A model generated the notes under the pieces. That model had not been told where the DNA came from, did not search any database, and saw nothing but the letters and a program-made list of their open reading frames with translations. A stretch of DNA of 64,000 nucleotides from CAVTWY01 sp963738575 (GTDB taxonomy: Bacteria > Pseudomonadota > Gammaproteobacteria > Burkholderiales > Burkholderiaceae_C): NCBI GenBank assembly GCA_963738575.1, contig CAVTWY010000002.1, positions 558,001 through 622,000 on the forward strand, read 5' to 3'. The position numbers and the translations under genes are program-made. This document shows, in pieces, positions 1 through 7,881 of this stretch (position 1 is its first letter; every line of letters begins with the position of its first letter).

Positions 1-135
1 AACGCAGCGGTGTGACAAAACGTCAATCCGTGAAACGTGAACGCCCCCTGTGTGAGGCAATGCGTGTTCAATGAGGGACGGTGATGATTACCAACAAGCA
101 GCGCCCACGTTGCTCACTTCGTTGCGGAGAAAGCC

Positions 136-423
136 ATGCACATCGATCTTTTTGGAACCGACCAGCGCATCAGCGCACAACCCAAGATTGGACAGGGAGA
201 GACCGTAGCCCCTGTGCACATTCCCCAAGGGCACATCGGGCCGATGGCATTGCCTGGCACGGGGCGTCTCATCTACTGGACGGGACGCGTGGCCATTGGC
301 CTGCGCCATCAGCCCACCGACAGCCAAGAGGCCAACGCGCGCAAAGCAACCCATTGGATGGATCGCTGGATGAACCGCCCGGGTGCGCCCAAGTTGCGAC
401 CCCTGGAAGTGGCGATTCACTGA
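136..423 (+). CDS. Small hypothetical protein (95 aa)
   Basis: I do not recognise the family. The ATG at 136 follows a GGAGA ribosome-binding site about 6 bases upstream, and the product has a natural-looking composition rather than that of an antisense shadow: HIPQGHIGPMALPGTGR near residue 28, a short hydrophobic stretch IYWTGRVAIGL, then a basic C-terminal half (WMDRWMNRPGAPKLRP). There is no signal peptide or clear membrane segment. Overlapping frames on both strands are open as well but give low-complexity Arg/Ser/Cys-rich products. It ends about 130 bp before the convergent end of a DMT exporter. Function unknown; it could be a small DNA- or RNA-associated protein given the basic charge, but that is only inference. 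Confidence 0.5.
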   Translation: MHIDLFGTDQRISAQPKIGQGETVAPVHIPQGHIGPMALPGTGRLIYWTGRVAIGLRHQPTDSQEANARKATHWMDRWMNRPGAPKLRPLEVAIH

Positions 424-550
424 AAGGTTTTTCCAGGCTTGCGTCGATGAGCCTGTGGCAGCTAACGCTGCCCCCGCGGTTGTCCTCACCGATGCTTGCG
501 GTAGCAGTAGTTCTTGTCGCCGATGCAGAGCTTCAGGGAGTTTCTCCGTG

Positions 551-1444
551 TCAAACGCGCCGCGACAACAGCACCACCAGCACCACAGCCACTGTGAAGG
601 TGATCGTGCGCAGCGTTAGCACTTCGCCCAGCATCGGCACGGCCGCCAGTGCGGCCATGAACGGTTGAAGCAACTGCACCTGGCTCACCCGGATCACGTT
701 GCCGGTGGCCAGCGCTCGGTACCAGGCAAAAAAGCCCAGCCACATCGAAAACACACAAACGTAGGTAAAACCCAACCAAGCCACGGTAGGCACGGATTGG
801 GTCGGCCATGACCACACCATGGCGGGAAGCGTGAGGGGCAGGGCACCGACCAGCACCCAATTGATGGTGCGCTCTGAACCCAACACCTTGGCCGCACGCG
901 CGCCGCCCACGTACCCGATCGACGCGCAAAGCATCGCCAAGAGTAGCCACAAATCGCCCAACGACACGCGACCCCCGCCTTCGATCCATGCGTAGACCAG
1001 AACCAAAGCGGCACCTGCCACGGCGCAGGCCCAAAAGCGTTTGGATGCGGTTTGACGCATCCACAAGGCCGCCACCATCGACGTGCCCAGGGGCAACAAG
1101 CCGGTGACCACGGCGGCATGTGATGCAGAGACTTCGCGCAGCCCCATCGCCAACGCCATGGGGAAACCAAAGACGGTGCCCAGGGCACACACCGCCAGAT
1201 CGCCGCGAACCGTTTTGGGCGGTCGGGCTGCCCGTGCCAACAGCAGCCACAGGCACGCCAGGATGGCCGCCATGGCAGCGCGACCCGTGGTGACAAAGAA
1301 GGGCGCCAACGCGGGGCTGGTGGCGTCACCCACCGCAAGCCGCGTCATGGGCAGCGTCAGCGCAAAGATGGCCACGCCGACAAAACCCAAAAACATCCCT
1401 GCATTGGGCGAAGGAGAAACAGGAGCCTCGGAAGTAGATGTCAT
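551..1444 (-). CDS. EamA/DMT-family transporter
   Basis: Probable inner-membrane exporter of the drug/metabolite transporter superfamily, about 297 aa, the normal length for a ten-helix protein made of two EamA repeats. Hydrophobic segments alternate with short loops along the whole chain, beginning GMFLGFVGVAIFALTLP and ending VAVVLVVLLSRR. I chose the ATG at 1444; an in-frame TTG nine bases upstream is a less likely start and neither has a strong ribosome-binding site. It reads in the same direction as the next DMT gene, whose end is about 90 bp upstream. Substrate cannot be inferred from sequence; amino acids or small metabolites are usual in this family. Confidence 0.88.
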   Translation of the reverse strand: MTSTSEAPVSPSPNAGMFLGFVGVAIFALTLPMTRLAVGDATSPALAPFFVTTGRAAMAAILACLWLLLARAARPPKTVRGDLAVCALGTVFGFPMALAMGLREVSASHAAVVTGLLPLGTSMVAALWMRQTASKRFWACAVAGAALVLVYAWIEGGGRVSLGDLWLLLAMLCASIGYVGGARAAKVLGSERTINWVLVGALPLTLPAMVWSWPTQSVPTVAWLGFTYVCVFSMWLGFFAWYRALATGNVIRVSQVQLLQPFMAALAAVPMLGEVLTLRTITFTVAVVLVVLLSRRV

Positions 1445-1534
1445 AAGAGCCAAGTCAACTTATTGAATCGTCAACACTTATCTGGTGGCACCAAGGTCCC
1501 ACGAACGCAGGCTCTGGTGCACCTGGCTGCGCGG

Positions 1535-2446
1535 CTACGTCGGCCGCGAAGCGCCAGACTTTCCCGTAACAAGCAGCACAACACCACCCACCACCACCAA
1601 AGCGGCCATCCACTCCCACGATGTCACTTTTTCGCCAGCCAAGGTCACACCCAACAGCAAGGCGATCACAGGATTAACAAAACTGTAACTGGTGGCCAGG
1701 GAAGGGCTCGTGCGTGACAACAAAAGCATGTAGGCGTTGAAGGCAATCAGAGAGCCAAAAACAACCAGGTAGATCCACGCCCAGGCAGCTGCTGGGGTGG
1801 GTGGCCAAGAGGGTGTTTCGGCGCTGATCAGCGACAAAAGCATCAACACCAAACCACCACACAGCATCTCGCTAGCAAAGCCCATGGCACCCGGCGCCAG
1901 CGCCATGCCACGCTGCGACAGTGCGCCGCCGAGCGTCCAAAAAGTAACGGCCACTGTGATGGCCAATAGCCCCGCAGGCGACGCAGAAAACCCGCTACCT
2001 TGAATCAGCATCAACACGCCAACCAAACCCACCAAGATGCCGGCCCATTCCCACTTGGAGGGGTACACGCGCCACCACAGCCCTACCAGCGCAGTCAAAA
2101 ATGGCACGATCGCGATGAAGGCAACCACCAGCCCCGACGAAACCGAGACCTCGGCCATGGCGGTGCCGCCCATGCCGCCGCCCAGCATCAAGGCGCCGAC
2201 GACCAGCGCGTGCCACCACTGTCGAGCATTCGGCCACGCCGAACCACGCCACTTCATCCACAGCGCCAAGAGTGCGCCGGCCGCCAAAAATCGAGTGCCC
2301 ATTTGAAAGAAGGGCGGAAAGCTCTCCAGTGCAAACTTGATGGCCAGGTACGTGGAGCCCCAAACGAGCCATGTGGCCGCCAAACTGGCAAGGATGATCG
2401 GCGGCAGCCCAGGCTGCCGCAGCGGTGTCAAAGCGGAAAGTGTCAT
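1535..2446 (-). CDS. yedA: YedA-like drug/metabolite exporter
   Basis: A 303-residue DMT/EamA exporter. The N-terminal signature WLVWGSTYLAIKFALESFPPF and the loop RFLAAGALL are characteristic of the YedA/RhaT-like subgroup, and ten hydrophobic segments are visible in two EamA repeats. It starts at the ATG at 2446, 90 bp from the divergent start of an Lrp/AsnC regulator; local Lrp-type proteins commonly control a divergent amino acid exporter, so this may export an amino acid in response to that regulator. The substrate is inference; family membership is well supported. Confidence 0.85.
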   Translation of the reverse strand: MTLSALTPLRQPGLPPIILASLAATWLVWGSTYLAIKFALESFPPFFQMGTRFLAAGALLALWMKWRGSAWPNARQWWHALVVGALMLGGGMGGTAMAEVSVSSGLVVAFIAIVPFLTALVGLWWRVYPSKWEWAGILVGLVGVLMLIQGSGFSASPAGLLAITVAVTFWTLGGALSQRGMALAPGAMGFASEMLCGGLVLMLLSLISAETPSWPPTPAAAWAWIYLVVFGSLIAFNAYMLLLSRTSPSLATSYSFVNPVIALLLGVTLAGEKVTSWEWMAALVVVGGVVLLVTGKSGASRPT

Positions 2447-2536
2447 GCTTCATTGTCACTGTCAAAACCAAGTTGCGCCATGGTAGTGTCATGGTCTTGA
2501 GCCAATCTAGGTTTGATATCCGAGGAGAAAATCGCC

Positions 2537-3034
2537 ATGACCGTCGAGTTTGAAGCCGGCACATCATTCGACAAACACGATGCCAAGATCCTGGCTGAGT
2601 TGCAAGCCGACGCAAGGCTGACCATGTCTGAGCTGGGCCGCCGCGTTCACCTCAGCGCACCCGCCGTGACCGAGCGCGTGCGCAAGCTGGAAATCGCCGG
2701 TGTGATTACAGGCTACAAGGCATCGGTCAGTTTGGCAGCGCTGGGCTACGGCATACGCGCTGTGATGCGTGTCGGCCGCTCTGAATACGCACGCGTCGTC
2801 AAGGCCGTGCAGTCATCGCCCGAGGTCATCAGTGCCTACAACGTGACAGGCGACGACAGTTGGATCATCGAAATTGCGGTTGTCGACGTGGCGCATTTGG
2901 ACACCGTGGTGAGCAAGTTTTGCCTGATCGCCGACACATCCACAGCAATCGTGTTGAAGGTCCCGCGCGAGAACCACGTGATGCGCCCAGCACGGCAGGA
3001 CCAAGTCGTTCTGGAACTCGGACGCGGCATTTGA
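2537..3034 (+). CDS. Lrp/AsnC family transcriptional regulator
   Basis: About 165 aa, typical for the family. Residues 10-60 form a winged helix-turn-helix beginning DKHDAKILAELQADARLTM, with LSAPAVTERVRKLE as the recognition helix region; residues 70-150 form the RAM/AsnC ligand-binding and oligomerisation domain (YNVTGDDSWIIEIAV). I chose the ATG at 2537 because GAGGAGAA lies 8-15 bases upstream; an in-frame TTG at 2513 is less likely. It is divergent from the yedA-like exporter, the usual arrangement for a local amino-acid-responsive regulator of an exporter. The effector is not evident from sequence. Confidence 0.92.
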   Translation: MTVEFEAGTSFDKHDAKILAELQADARLTMSELGRRVHLSAPAVTERVRKLEIAGVITGYKASVSLAALGYGIRAVMRVGRSEYARVVKAVQSSPEVISAYNVTGDDSWIIEIAVVDVAHLDTVVSKFCLIADTSTAIVLKVPRENHVMRPARQDQVVLELGRGI

Positions 3035-3050
3035 GCCAGGTAGCGCTACT

Positions 3051-3096
3051 TTGACGGCTTTGTTGGGCCGGCTCTATTTACGCGACAATGTATATT
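3051..3096 (+). promoter_or_regulatory. Possible promoter for the aldolase-like gene
   Basis: TTGACG at 3051-3056 is followed after 18 bases by TATTTA at 3075-3080, with a second AT-rich box TATATT at 3091-3096. This AT-rich stretch contrasts with the GC-rich flanks and sits between the regulator's stop codon and the aldolase-like gene. Assigned by eye from consensus similarity only. Confidence 0.35.
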
Positions 3097-3197
3097 ATGT
3101 TAACTAATAGAAGTGTCAACCCAGATTGCCACATCAAGGGATTGCCGCGTTGCACCCGCATTCAAAGCCCAAGGACAATCATCGCCAGGGTCAAACG

Positions 3198-3983
3198 ATG
3201 CCCGATACACACGGTGCAAGGAAAGAAATGAAGTCAGCATCCGTTCAGAATTTGGTCAGCGCCCAAGAATGGCAACTGCGTGTCGACTTGGCGGCTTGTT
3301 ATCGCTTGGTGGCGCACTACGGCTGGAGCGATCTGGTCTTCACGCATATCAGCGCCCGCATCGCCGGCCCCGAGCATCATTTTCTGATCAATCCCTATGG
3401 GCTCATGTTTGACGAAATCACGGCGTCGTCTTTGGTCAAGGTCGACATGCAATGCAACAAATTGATGCCGTCACCCTTCCCCGTCAATCCAGCTGGGTTC
3501 GTGATTCACAGCGCGTTGCATGAGGCACGGGACGACGCGCAGTGCGTGTTGCACACCCACTCACGATCAGGCGTGGCCGTCAGTGCCCAACGGTGCGGTG
3601 TATTGCCGATCTCGCAACAGTCAACCTTTGTGCTGGGCTCTTTGGGGTACCACGACTACGAAGGCGTTGCCATTCGCGACGAGGAAAAGTCGCGCCTTCA
3701 AGCTGACGTGGGCAAATCAAACTACCTCATGCTGCGCAACCACGGTTTGCTAACGATTGGCAAATCCATCGCAGACGCTTTTTTATCGATGTACATCTTC
3801 GAGTCCACATGCCAGATCCAACTCGCAGCACAAGTGGGCGGCGAATTGGTGCAGGTAGAGCCCAACATTTTGCAAGGCGTCTCCCACGCCATGCGTGTGC
3901 AGACCGACGGATTGGGCGGCAATTTTGTTTGGCCTGCTTTGATTCGCAAATTGGATCGAATGGATGCAAGTTACGCTACGTGA
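3198..3983 (+). CDS. Class II aldolase/adducin family protein
   Basis: About 260 aa, with the aldolase_II fold. Zn-ligand histidines are visible in VLHTHSRSG (the HTH pair) and in MLRNHGLLTIG (third His), and the substrate-phosphate region is represented by HISARI and NPYGLMFDEI. Members act on sugar phosphates (fuculose-, rhamnulose-, ribulose-phosphate) or related compounds, but many proteobacterial ones of this type have no assigned substrate. The start is uncertain: ATG 3198 is used here, while ATG 3228 has a better ribosome-binding site (AAGGAAAG) and sits closer to the conserved domain, which begins about residue 20. No partner genes of a sugar pathway adjoin it. Confidence 0.85.
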   Translation: MPDTHGARKEMKSASVQNLVSAQEWQLRVDLAACYRLVAHYGWSDLVFTHISARIAGPEHHFLINPYGLMFDEITASSLVKVDMQCNKLMPSPFPVNPAGFVIHSALHEARDDAQCVLHTHSRSGVAVSAQRCGVLPISQQSTFVLGSLGYHDYEGVAIRDEEKSRLQADVGKSNYLMLRNHGLLTIGKSIADAFLSMYIFESTCQIQLAAQVGGELVQVEPNILQGVSHAMRVQTDGLGGNFVWPALIRKLDRMDASYAT

Positions 3984-4184
3984 TGCCTCCAATTTCGCGA
4001 AGATAGACATCCCAAGGCTACGCGTTAGGGTTTACAAGTAGCTACAGGGCAAATTGAAAGTTATGGGTCATTAGGGCATTTCCTGCATTGCGCGTGGAGC
4101 TCAGCGCCTAAACTGCCCCCGCGCCTTGACGGCGCCCAAGGTCGAACAAGACCGTGACCCATCTCACTCAATGAGGGCTACCCC

Positions 4185-5894
4185 ATGGTTTCTTTTCTCT
4201 GCTCATTCTGGCCGCTGCTTTTGGCGGGCTTGATCGGATGGTTGCTTAGCGGGTTGTTGGCAAGGCACTTCTTGCGTGGCAATGACATGTCGGCGGCGTT
4301 GGGTGCCAAAACAACCGAAGTCAATCGCCTGAGCCAAGAACTGACAACGTTGCGGGCCCGCCCGCCCATTGAAAAGATCGTTGAAAAGCCGGTTGATCGC
4401 ATCGTCGAGAAAATCGTCGAAAAACCCGTTGACCGTGTGGTTGAAAAGTTGGTTGATAACCCCCTCACCTTGTCACGGATGGCGACCCTAACAGCCGAAG
4501 TCGCCGTCATTGCAGGCCTTCGAAGCCGCATCAAGGAGCTCGAGTCAACGCCTCCAACGGTGGTTGAAAAGGTCATCGAGAAGCCGGTGGATCGTGTGGT
4601 CGAGAGGATTGTTGAAAAGCCAGTCGATCGGATCGTCGAGAAGATCATTGATCGTCCTGTGGATCGGATCGTTGAAAAAATCGTTGATCGCCCCGTTGAT
4701 CGCATCATCGAGAAAATTGTCGAGAAGCCAGTCGATCGCATCGTCGAAAAGATCGTCGAGAAACCGGTTGACCGAATCGTCGAAAAGATCGTGGATCGGC
4801 CTGTTGATCGCGTGGTTGAAAAGGTTGTTGAGAAACTGGTCGACAACCCAGCAACGATGGCACGCGTGGCCGCGCTGACGGCCGAGGTCGCAGTGATTGC
4901 TGGTTTGCGCAGCCGCGTGCAACAGCTCGAAGCCACGCCACCCAAAGTGGTAGAAAAGATCGTCGAGAAAATCGTCGACCGACCCGTCGATCGAATCGTT
5001 GAGAAGCTGGTGCCCGACACGCGCGGGCTCGAAGAACGTGACCGTCAAATTGCCGATTGGCGCGCTCGCCATGGCGATGTTGAGCGTCGCTTGCAAGCAC
5101 AGGCTGCACTCGTGGCTGAACGCGACGGTGAACTGCACCGCATGAAGCAAGACCCTGCCATCGACGCGGCAGCAGCACGACAAGCGGGCGTCACAGTGAA
5201 AGGGGCAGACGACATCGAAATTGTCGAAGGCATCGGCCCCAAAATTGCCGACCTGCTTCGAGCCAGTGGCATCAAAACGTTTGCCGAGCTTGCGCGCACA
5301 CCGACATCCAAAATTCAAAGTATTTTGGATGCAGGCGGGCCGCAGTTTCGCATTGCCAACCCTGGCACGTGGGCCGAGCAGGCAGATCTGGCAGCACGCA
5401 ACCGGTGGGTGACGTTCAAGTCATTGACAGACGTGCTCGTTGCCGGTGTGCGCGTTGATGTTGAGGCCAACAAGGCCCAGGCCAAGCAAGCACAAGACAA
5501 AGCCACGGGCGACTTGTCTCGCAGGCTGTCAGACCTGGAAGCTCAATTGGCGGCACAGGATTCCGAGCTCAAGCGTTTGAAGGCTGGAGACCCCATCGAC
5601 TTGAAGGCGGCGCGGGCTGCCGGGTTCACCATCAAGGGCGTTGACGACTTGGAGATCATTGAAGGCATTGGCCCAAAAATCGCCGAGTTGCTGAATGCCG
5701 CAGGTGTTCGACGGTTTGCCGAATTGGCCACCATGACACCGGCCCAAATTCAGCCCATTCTTGACGCTGCAGGGCCCAACTTCAAACTGGCTGATCCAGG
5801 CACATGGCCTGAGCAGGCTGACTTGGCCGCCCGCAATCGGTGGTTGGCGCTCAAGGCACTGCAAGACGTGCTCGACGCTGGCAAACGCGCTTAA
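4185..5894 (+). CDS. Membrane-anchored 12-residue repeat protein with two HhH domains
   Basis: A 569-residue protein with no name that I recognise. Residues 7-26 form one hydrophobic segment followed by positive residues (ARHFLR), suggesting an N-out, C-in anchor. Three blocks of a 12-residue unit, PVDRIVEKIVEK or close variants, occupy about residues 61-91, 126-220 and 254-276; the long block has seven units. Two near-identical spacers (LTAEVAVIAGLRSR at 102 and 231) show an internal duplication. Residues 285-325 and 425-468 look like coiled coil. Two similar helix-hairpin-helix domains lie at about 337-420 and 481-564, each with IVEGIGPK or IIEGIGPK and ending NRW..K.L.DVL. HhH folds of this kind usually bind DNA without sequence specificity. 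ATG 4185 has GAGG upstream. It is followed after 21 bp by an OmpA-domain gene, probably an operon. Confidence 0.85.
   Translation: MVSFLCSFWPLLLAGLIGWLLSGLLARHFLRGNDMSAALGAKTTEVNRLSQELTTLRARPPIEKIVEKPVDRIVEKIVEKPVDRVVEKLVDNPLTLSRMATLTAEVAVIAGLRSRIKELESTPPTVVEKVIEKPVDRVVERIVEKPVDRIVEKIIDRPVDRIVEKIVDRPVDRIIEKIVEKPVDRIVEKIVEKPVDRIVEKIVDRPVDRVVEKVVEKLVDNPATMARVAALTAEVAVIAGLRSRVQQLEATPPKVVEKIVEKIVDRPVDRIVEKLVPDTRGLEERDRQIADWRARHGDVERRLQAQAALVAERDGELHRMKQDPAIDAAAARQAGVTVKGADDIEIVEGIGPKIADLLRASGIKTFAELARTPTSKIQSILDAGGPQFRIANPGTWAEQADLAARNRWVTFKSLTDVLVAGVRVDVEANKAQAKQAQDKATGDLSRRLSDLEAQLAAQDSELKRLKAGDPIDLKAARAAGFTIKGVDDLEIIEGIGPKIAELLNAAGVRRFAELATMTPAQIQPILDAAGPNFKLADPGTWPEQADLAARNRWLALKALQDVLDAGKRA
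4365..5013 (+). repeat. Coding repeats for the PVDRIVEK dodecapeptide
   Basis: Thirty-six-base units encode the 12-residue motif, in blocks at about 4365-4457, 4560-4844 and 4944-5012. Unit copies differ at many third positions (GTT/GTC, GAT/GAC, ATC/ATT, GAA/GAG), so the protein repeat is kept while the DNA has diverged. This argues against a recent slippage product or a CRISPR array. Confidence 0.85.
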
Positions 5895-5915
5895 CGCTAG
5901 AACAGGACAAACATC

Positions 5916-6536
5916 ATGAGTAACTCTGTGACAAATCAGCCATCGGCGTGGGCGGCGTTCAGGCGTTGGTACTACATCATTGCCGCCCTGATGGCGTTGG
6001 CGCTGGGCTTGATGTGGCTTCTTGGACATGGTCCTGGAGGGTCATCTTGCAAGGTGGCTGCACCCATCGCGGTTGCACCAGCGGCTGCGGTGGCACCTGT
6101 TGTGGCCATGCCGGCACCAGTGGTCGCGGCAGTACCTGCGGCTGCAGCATCGGTCGTCGCTGCTGCACCGGCCCCGGCGCCTGTTGTTGTCGCAGCGGCG
6201 CCCGCAGCGGCTGCGTTGGTCGGCGTTCCGTCAGCCAACGTCTACTTTGCCTCGGACCGCTTCAAATTGCCGCAGGGCACCAAGAAGACGCTTGGTGAAG
6301 TGGTTGCGTACCTGAAGAAAAACGATGGTGCCAAAGTCCACTTGTCAGGCTATCACGACCCGTCTGGCAACACGACTTACAACGAGGCGTTGGCACAAAA
6401 CCGGGCGCGCGCCGTTCGTGGCGCACTGCAGGCGATGGGCGTGGCGCGTGATCGAGTCGTGATGGAAAAGCCGACGGTCACCACGGGCAGTGGCGATCCG
6501 AAAGAAGCACGTCGTGTCGAGGCGCGCATCAAATAG
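5916..6536 (+). CDS. Membrane-anchored OmpA-family peptidoglycan-binding protein
   Basis: A 206-residue protein. A short cytoplasmic N-terminus with RR precedes one membrane segment (about residues 19-37, YYIIAALMALALGLMWLL), then a long Ala/Val/Pro linker (48-103), then an OmpA_C-like domain (107-206). In that domain SGYHDPSG and EALAQNRARAVRGAL carry the Asp and Arg expected to hold the diaminopimelate of peptidoglycan. The topology suggests an inner-membrane anchor with the peptidoglycan-binding domain in the periplasm. ATG 5916 has AGGACA upstream. It follows the repeat/HhH gene with 21 bp between, so the two probably work together, one inside the membrane and one outside. Confidence 0.88.
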   Translation: MSNSVTNQPSAWAAFRRWYYIIAALMALALGLMWLLGHGPGGSSCKVAAPIAVAPAAAVAPVVAMPAPVVAAVPAAAASVVAAAPAPAPVVVAAAPAAAALVGVPSANVYFASDRFKLPQGTKKTLGEVVAYLKKNDGAKVHLSGYHDPSGNTTYNEALAQNRARAVRGALQAMGVARDRVVMEKPTVTTGSGDPKEARRVEARIK

Positions 6537-6555
6537 GGGCTGTGAGGTGCTTGGG

Positions 6556-7377
6556 TCAGCATGGGGTGGCAGCGTGACGCATACCGTGCGCCGAAGGGCC
6601 GACGGCGATGCCAAACAGCGACTCAAAGTTCTGCGTTGTTTCGTGTGCGACGGTCGCAAGCTCGAGACCTTTGAGCTGAGCGATCTGTTCGGCCACATGC
6701 GTCACGTAGGCCGGTTGGTTTGTTTTGCCCCGATGCGGCATGGGGGCCAGGTACGGGCTGTCGGTCTCGATCAACAGCCGATCCATCGGGACCATCTTCA
6801 CCACCTCACGCAAGTCGCTGGCGTTGCGAAACGTCACGATGCCTGAGAACGAGATGTAGAACCCCATGTCCAAAGCACGCCGGGCCACCGCCTGGCTTTC
6901 CGTGAAGCAGTGGAACACGCCGCCAACATCGCCACTGCCCTCCTTGGCCACGATTTCCAAGGTGTCAGCGCTTGCGTTTCTCGTGTGAATCACAAGGGGC
7001 AACTTGCAAGCTCTGGCCGCGTGGATGTGAACCCGGAATCGATCGCGTTGCCACGCCATGTCTTCTACGCTGCGCGCGCCCAAACGGTAGTAATCAAGGC
7101 CAGTTTCGCCGATGGCCACCACCTTGTCTTGTTGGGCACGCTCCAACAAGTCTGACACCGAAGGTTCGCGCACATCCTCGTTGTCAGGATGGACGCCGAC
7201 CGTGGACCAGAAATTGGGGTGATCCGTCGCCAGCTGATGCACCGCGCCGAATTCTTCCAGGGTGGTGCAAATGACCAGCGCTGCGCGAACTCGGCTGAGC
7301 GCCATCGCTGCTTGGACGTCGTCTATGCGCCCTGCAAACTCGGTCGATGCCAAGTGGCAATGGGAGTCAACGAACAC
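6556..7377 (-). CDS. tatD: TatD-family metal-dependent hydrolase
   Basis: About 273 aa, the normal length of YcfH/TatD-type deoxyribonucleases. The two-metal site is visible: DSHCHL at the N-terminus, GETGLDYY (Glu ligand), VIHTRNA (His), FHCFTES (His) and ETDSPYLAP (Asp). I chose the GTG at 7377 because AGAGGA lies 7 bases upstream and the conserved FVDSHCHL follows directly; a TTG at 7404 is also in frame. It lies downstream of pilZ on the same strand, 82 bp away, in the mltG-tmk-holB-pilZ-tatD order seen in many betaproteobacteria. Probably cytoplasmic; activity on DNA ends or D-aminoacyl-tRNA has been reported in the family, so substrate is uncertain. Confidence 0.93.
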   Translation of the reverse strand: MFVDSHCHLASTEFAGRIDDVQAAMALSRVRAALVICTTLEEFGAVHQLATDHPNFWSTVGVHPDNEDVREPSVSDLLERAQQDKVVAIGETGLDYYRLGARSVEDMAWQRDRFRVHIHAARACKLPLVIHTRNASADTLEIVAKEGSGDVGGVFHCFTESQAVARRALDMGFYISFSGIVTFRNASDLREVVKMVPMDRLLIETDSPYLAPMPHRGKTNQPAYVTHVAEQIAQLKGLELATVAHETTQNFESLFGIAVGPSAHGMRHAATPC

Positions 7378-7459
7378 GGTAAGGTTTCCTCTTATGCACG
7401 GCAAGGCACGTTAACCACGTGCCATTTTCTAGCCCCAAACCGCTGGGGTGGAAGCGTGC

Positions 7460-7843
7460 TTAGATGGTTTGAGTCGGCTTGGCCGACTGGGTCATCGTGC
7501 CCAGCATTTCTTCAATGCGAACTTTAAGCACTTTGGTTTTGTCGTCGGATGGGAACCGCACCCCGACCCCTTGGGTCCGACCACCCGACGCGTTGGCTGG
7601 TGTGATCCAACCCACTTTGCCGGCGACGGGGTATCGCTGAGGGTCCTCAGGCAGCGTCAAGAGTAGGTACACGTCGTCGCCCAGTTTGTAGTCGCGCGTC
7701 GTCGGCACGAAAATACCACCGTCCGCAAACATCGGGATGTACGCAGCGTACAAAGCGCCCTTTTCTCTGAACACCAATTGAATGACGCTGGGCCTGACGG
7801 CTGCAGGCGCTGCAGGGCGGGGTTTTCCAGCTTCTTCGCTCAT
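7460..7843 (-). CDS. pilZ: PilZ-domain protein, type IV pilus assembly
   Basis: A 127-residue stand-alone PilZ domain. The order of strands (IQLVFREKGALYAAYIP, GGIFVPTT, LGDDVYLLLTLP, GKVGWITP, GVGVRFP) matches the classical PilZ of type IV pilus biogenesis. The canonical c-di-GMP RxxxR motif is absent at the N-terminus, as is usual for orthodox PilZ proteins that act by binding PilB and FimX rather than the nucleotide. Its position between holB and tatD is the conserved context for this orthologue. Confidence 0.9.
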   Translation of the reverse strand: MSEEAGKPRPAAPAAVRPSVIQLVFREKGALYAAYIPMFADGGIFVPTTRDYKLGDDVYLLLTLPEDPQRYPVAGKVGWITPANASGGRTQGVGVRFPSDDKTKVLKVRIEEMLGTMTQSAKPTQTI

Positions 7844-7881
7844 GATGCCTCAGTGTACCCAAACAACGCACCGCAGGGGCG

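Noticed and set aside
81..668. 195-residue plus-strand open frame near the window start
   Set aside because: It overlaps the better-supported 136-423 gene and the end of a DMT exporter, has Arg/Ser/Thr-rich non-protein-like composition, and no good start context.
4365..5013. Possible CRISPR or tandem-repeat array
   Set aside because: Units are in frame, encode a constant 12-residue peptide, differ at third positions and have no spacers, so this is a protein repeat.
4178..5020. Long minus-strand open frame rich in Phe-Ser-Thr-Arg repeats opposite the dodecapeptide-repeat gene
   Set aside because: It is the mirror of the repeat coding block; its low-complexity FSTIFSTIRSTGRS-like product has no independent support and no ribosome-binding site.
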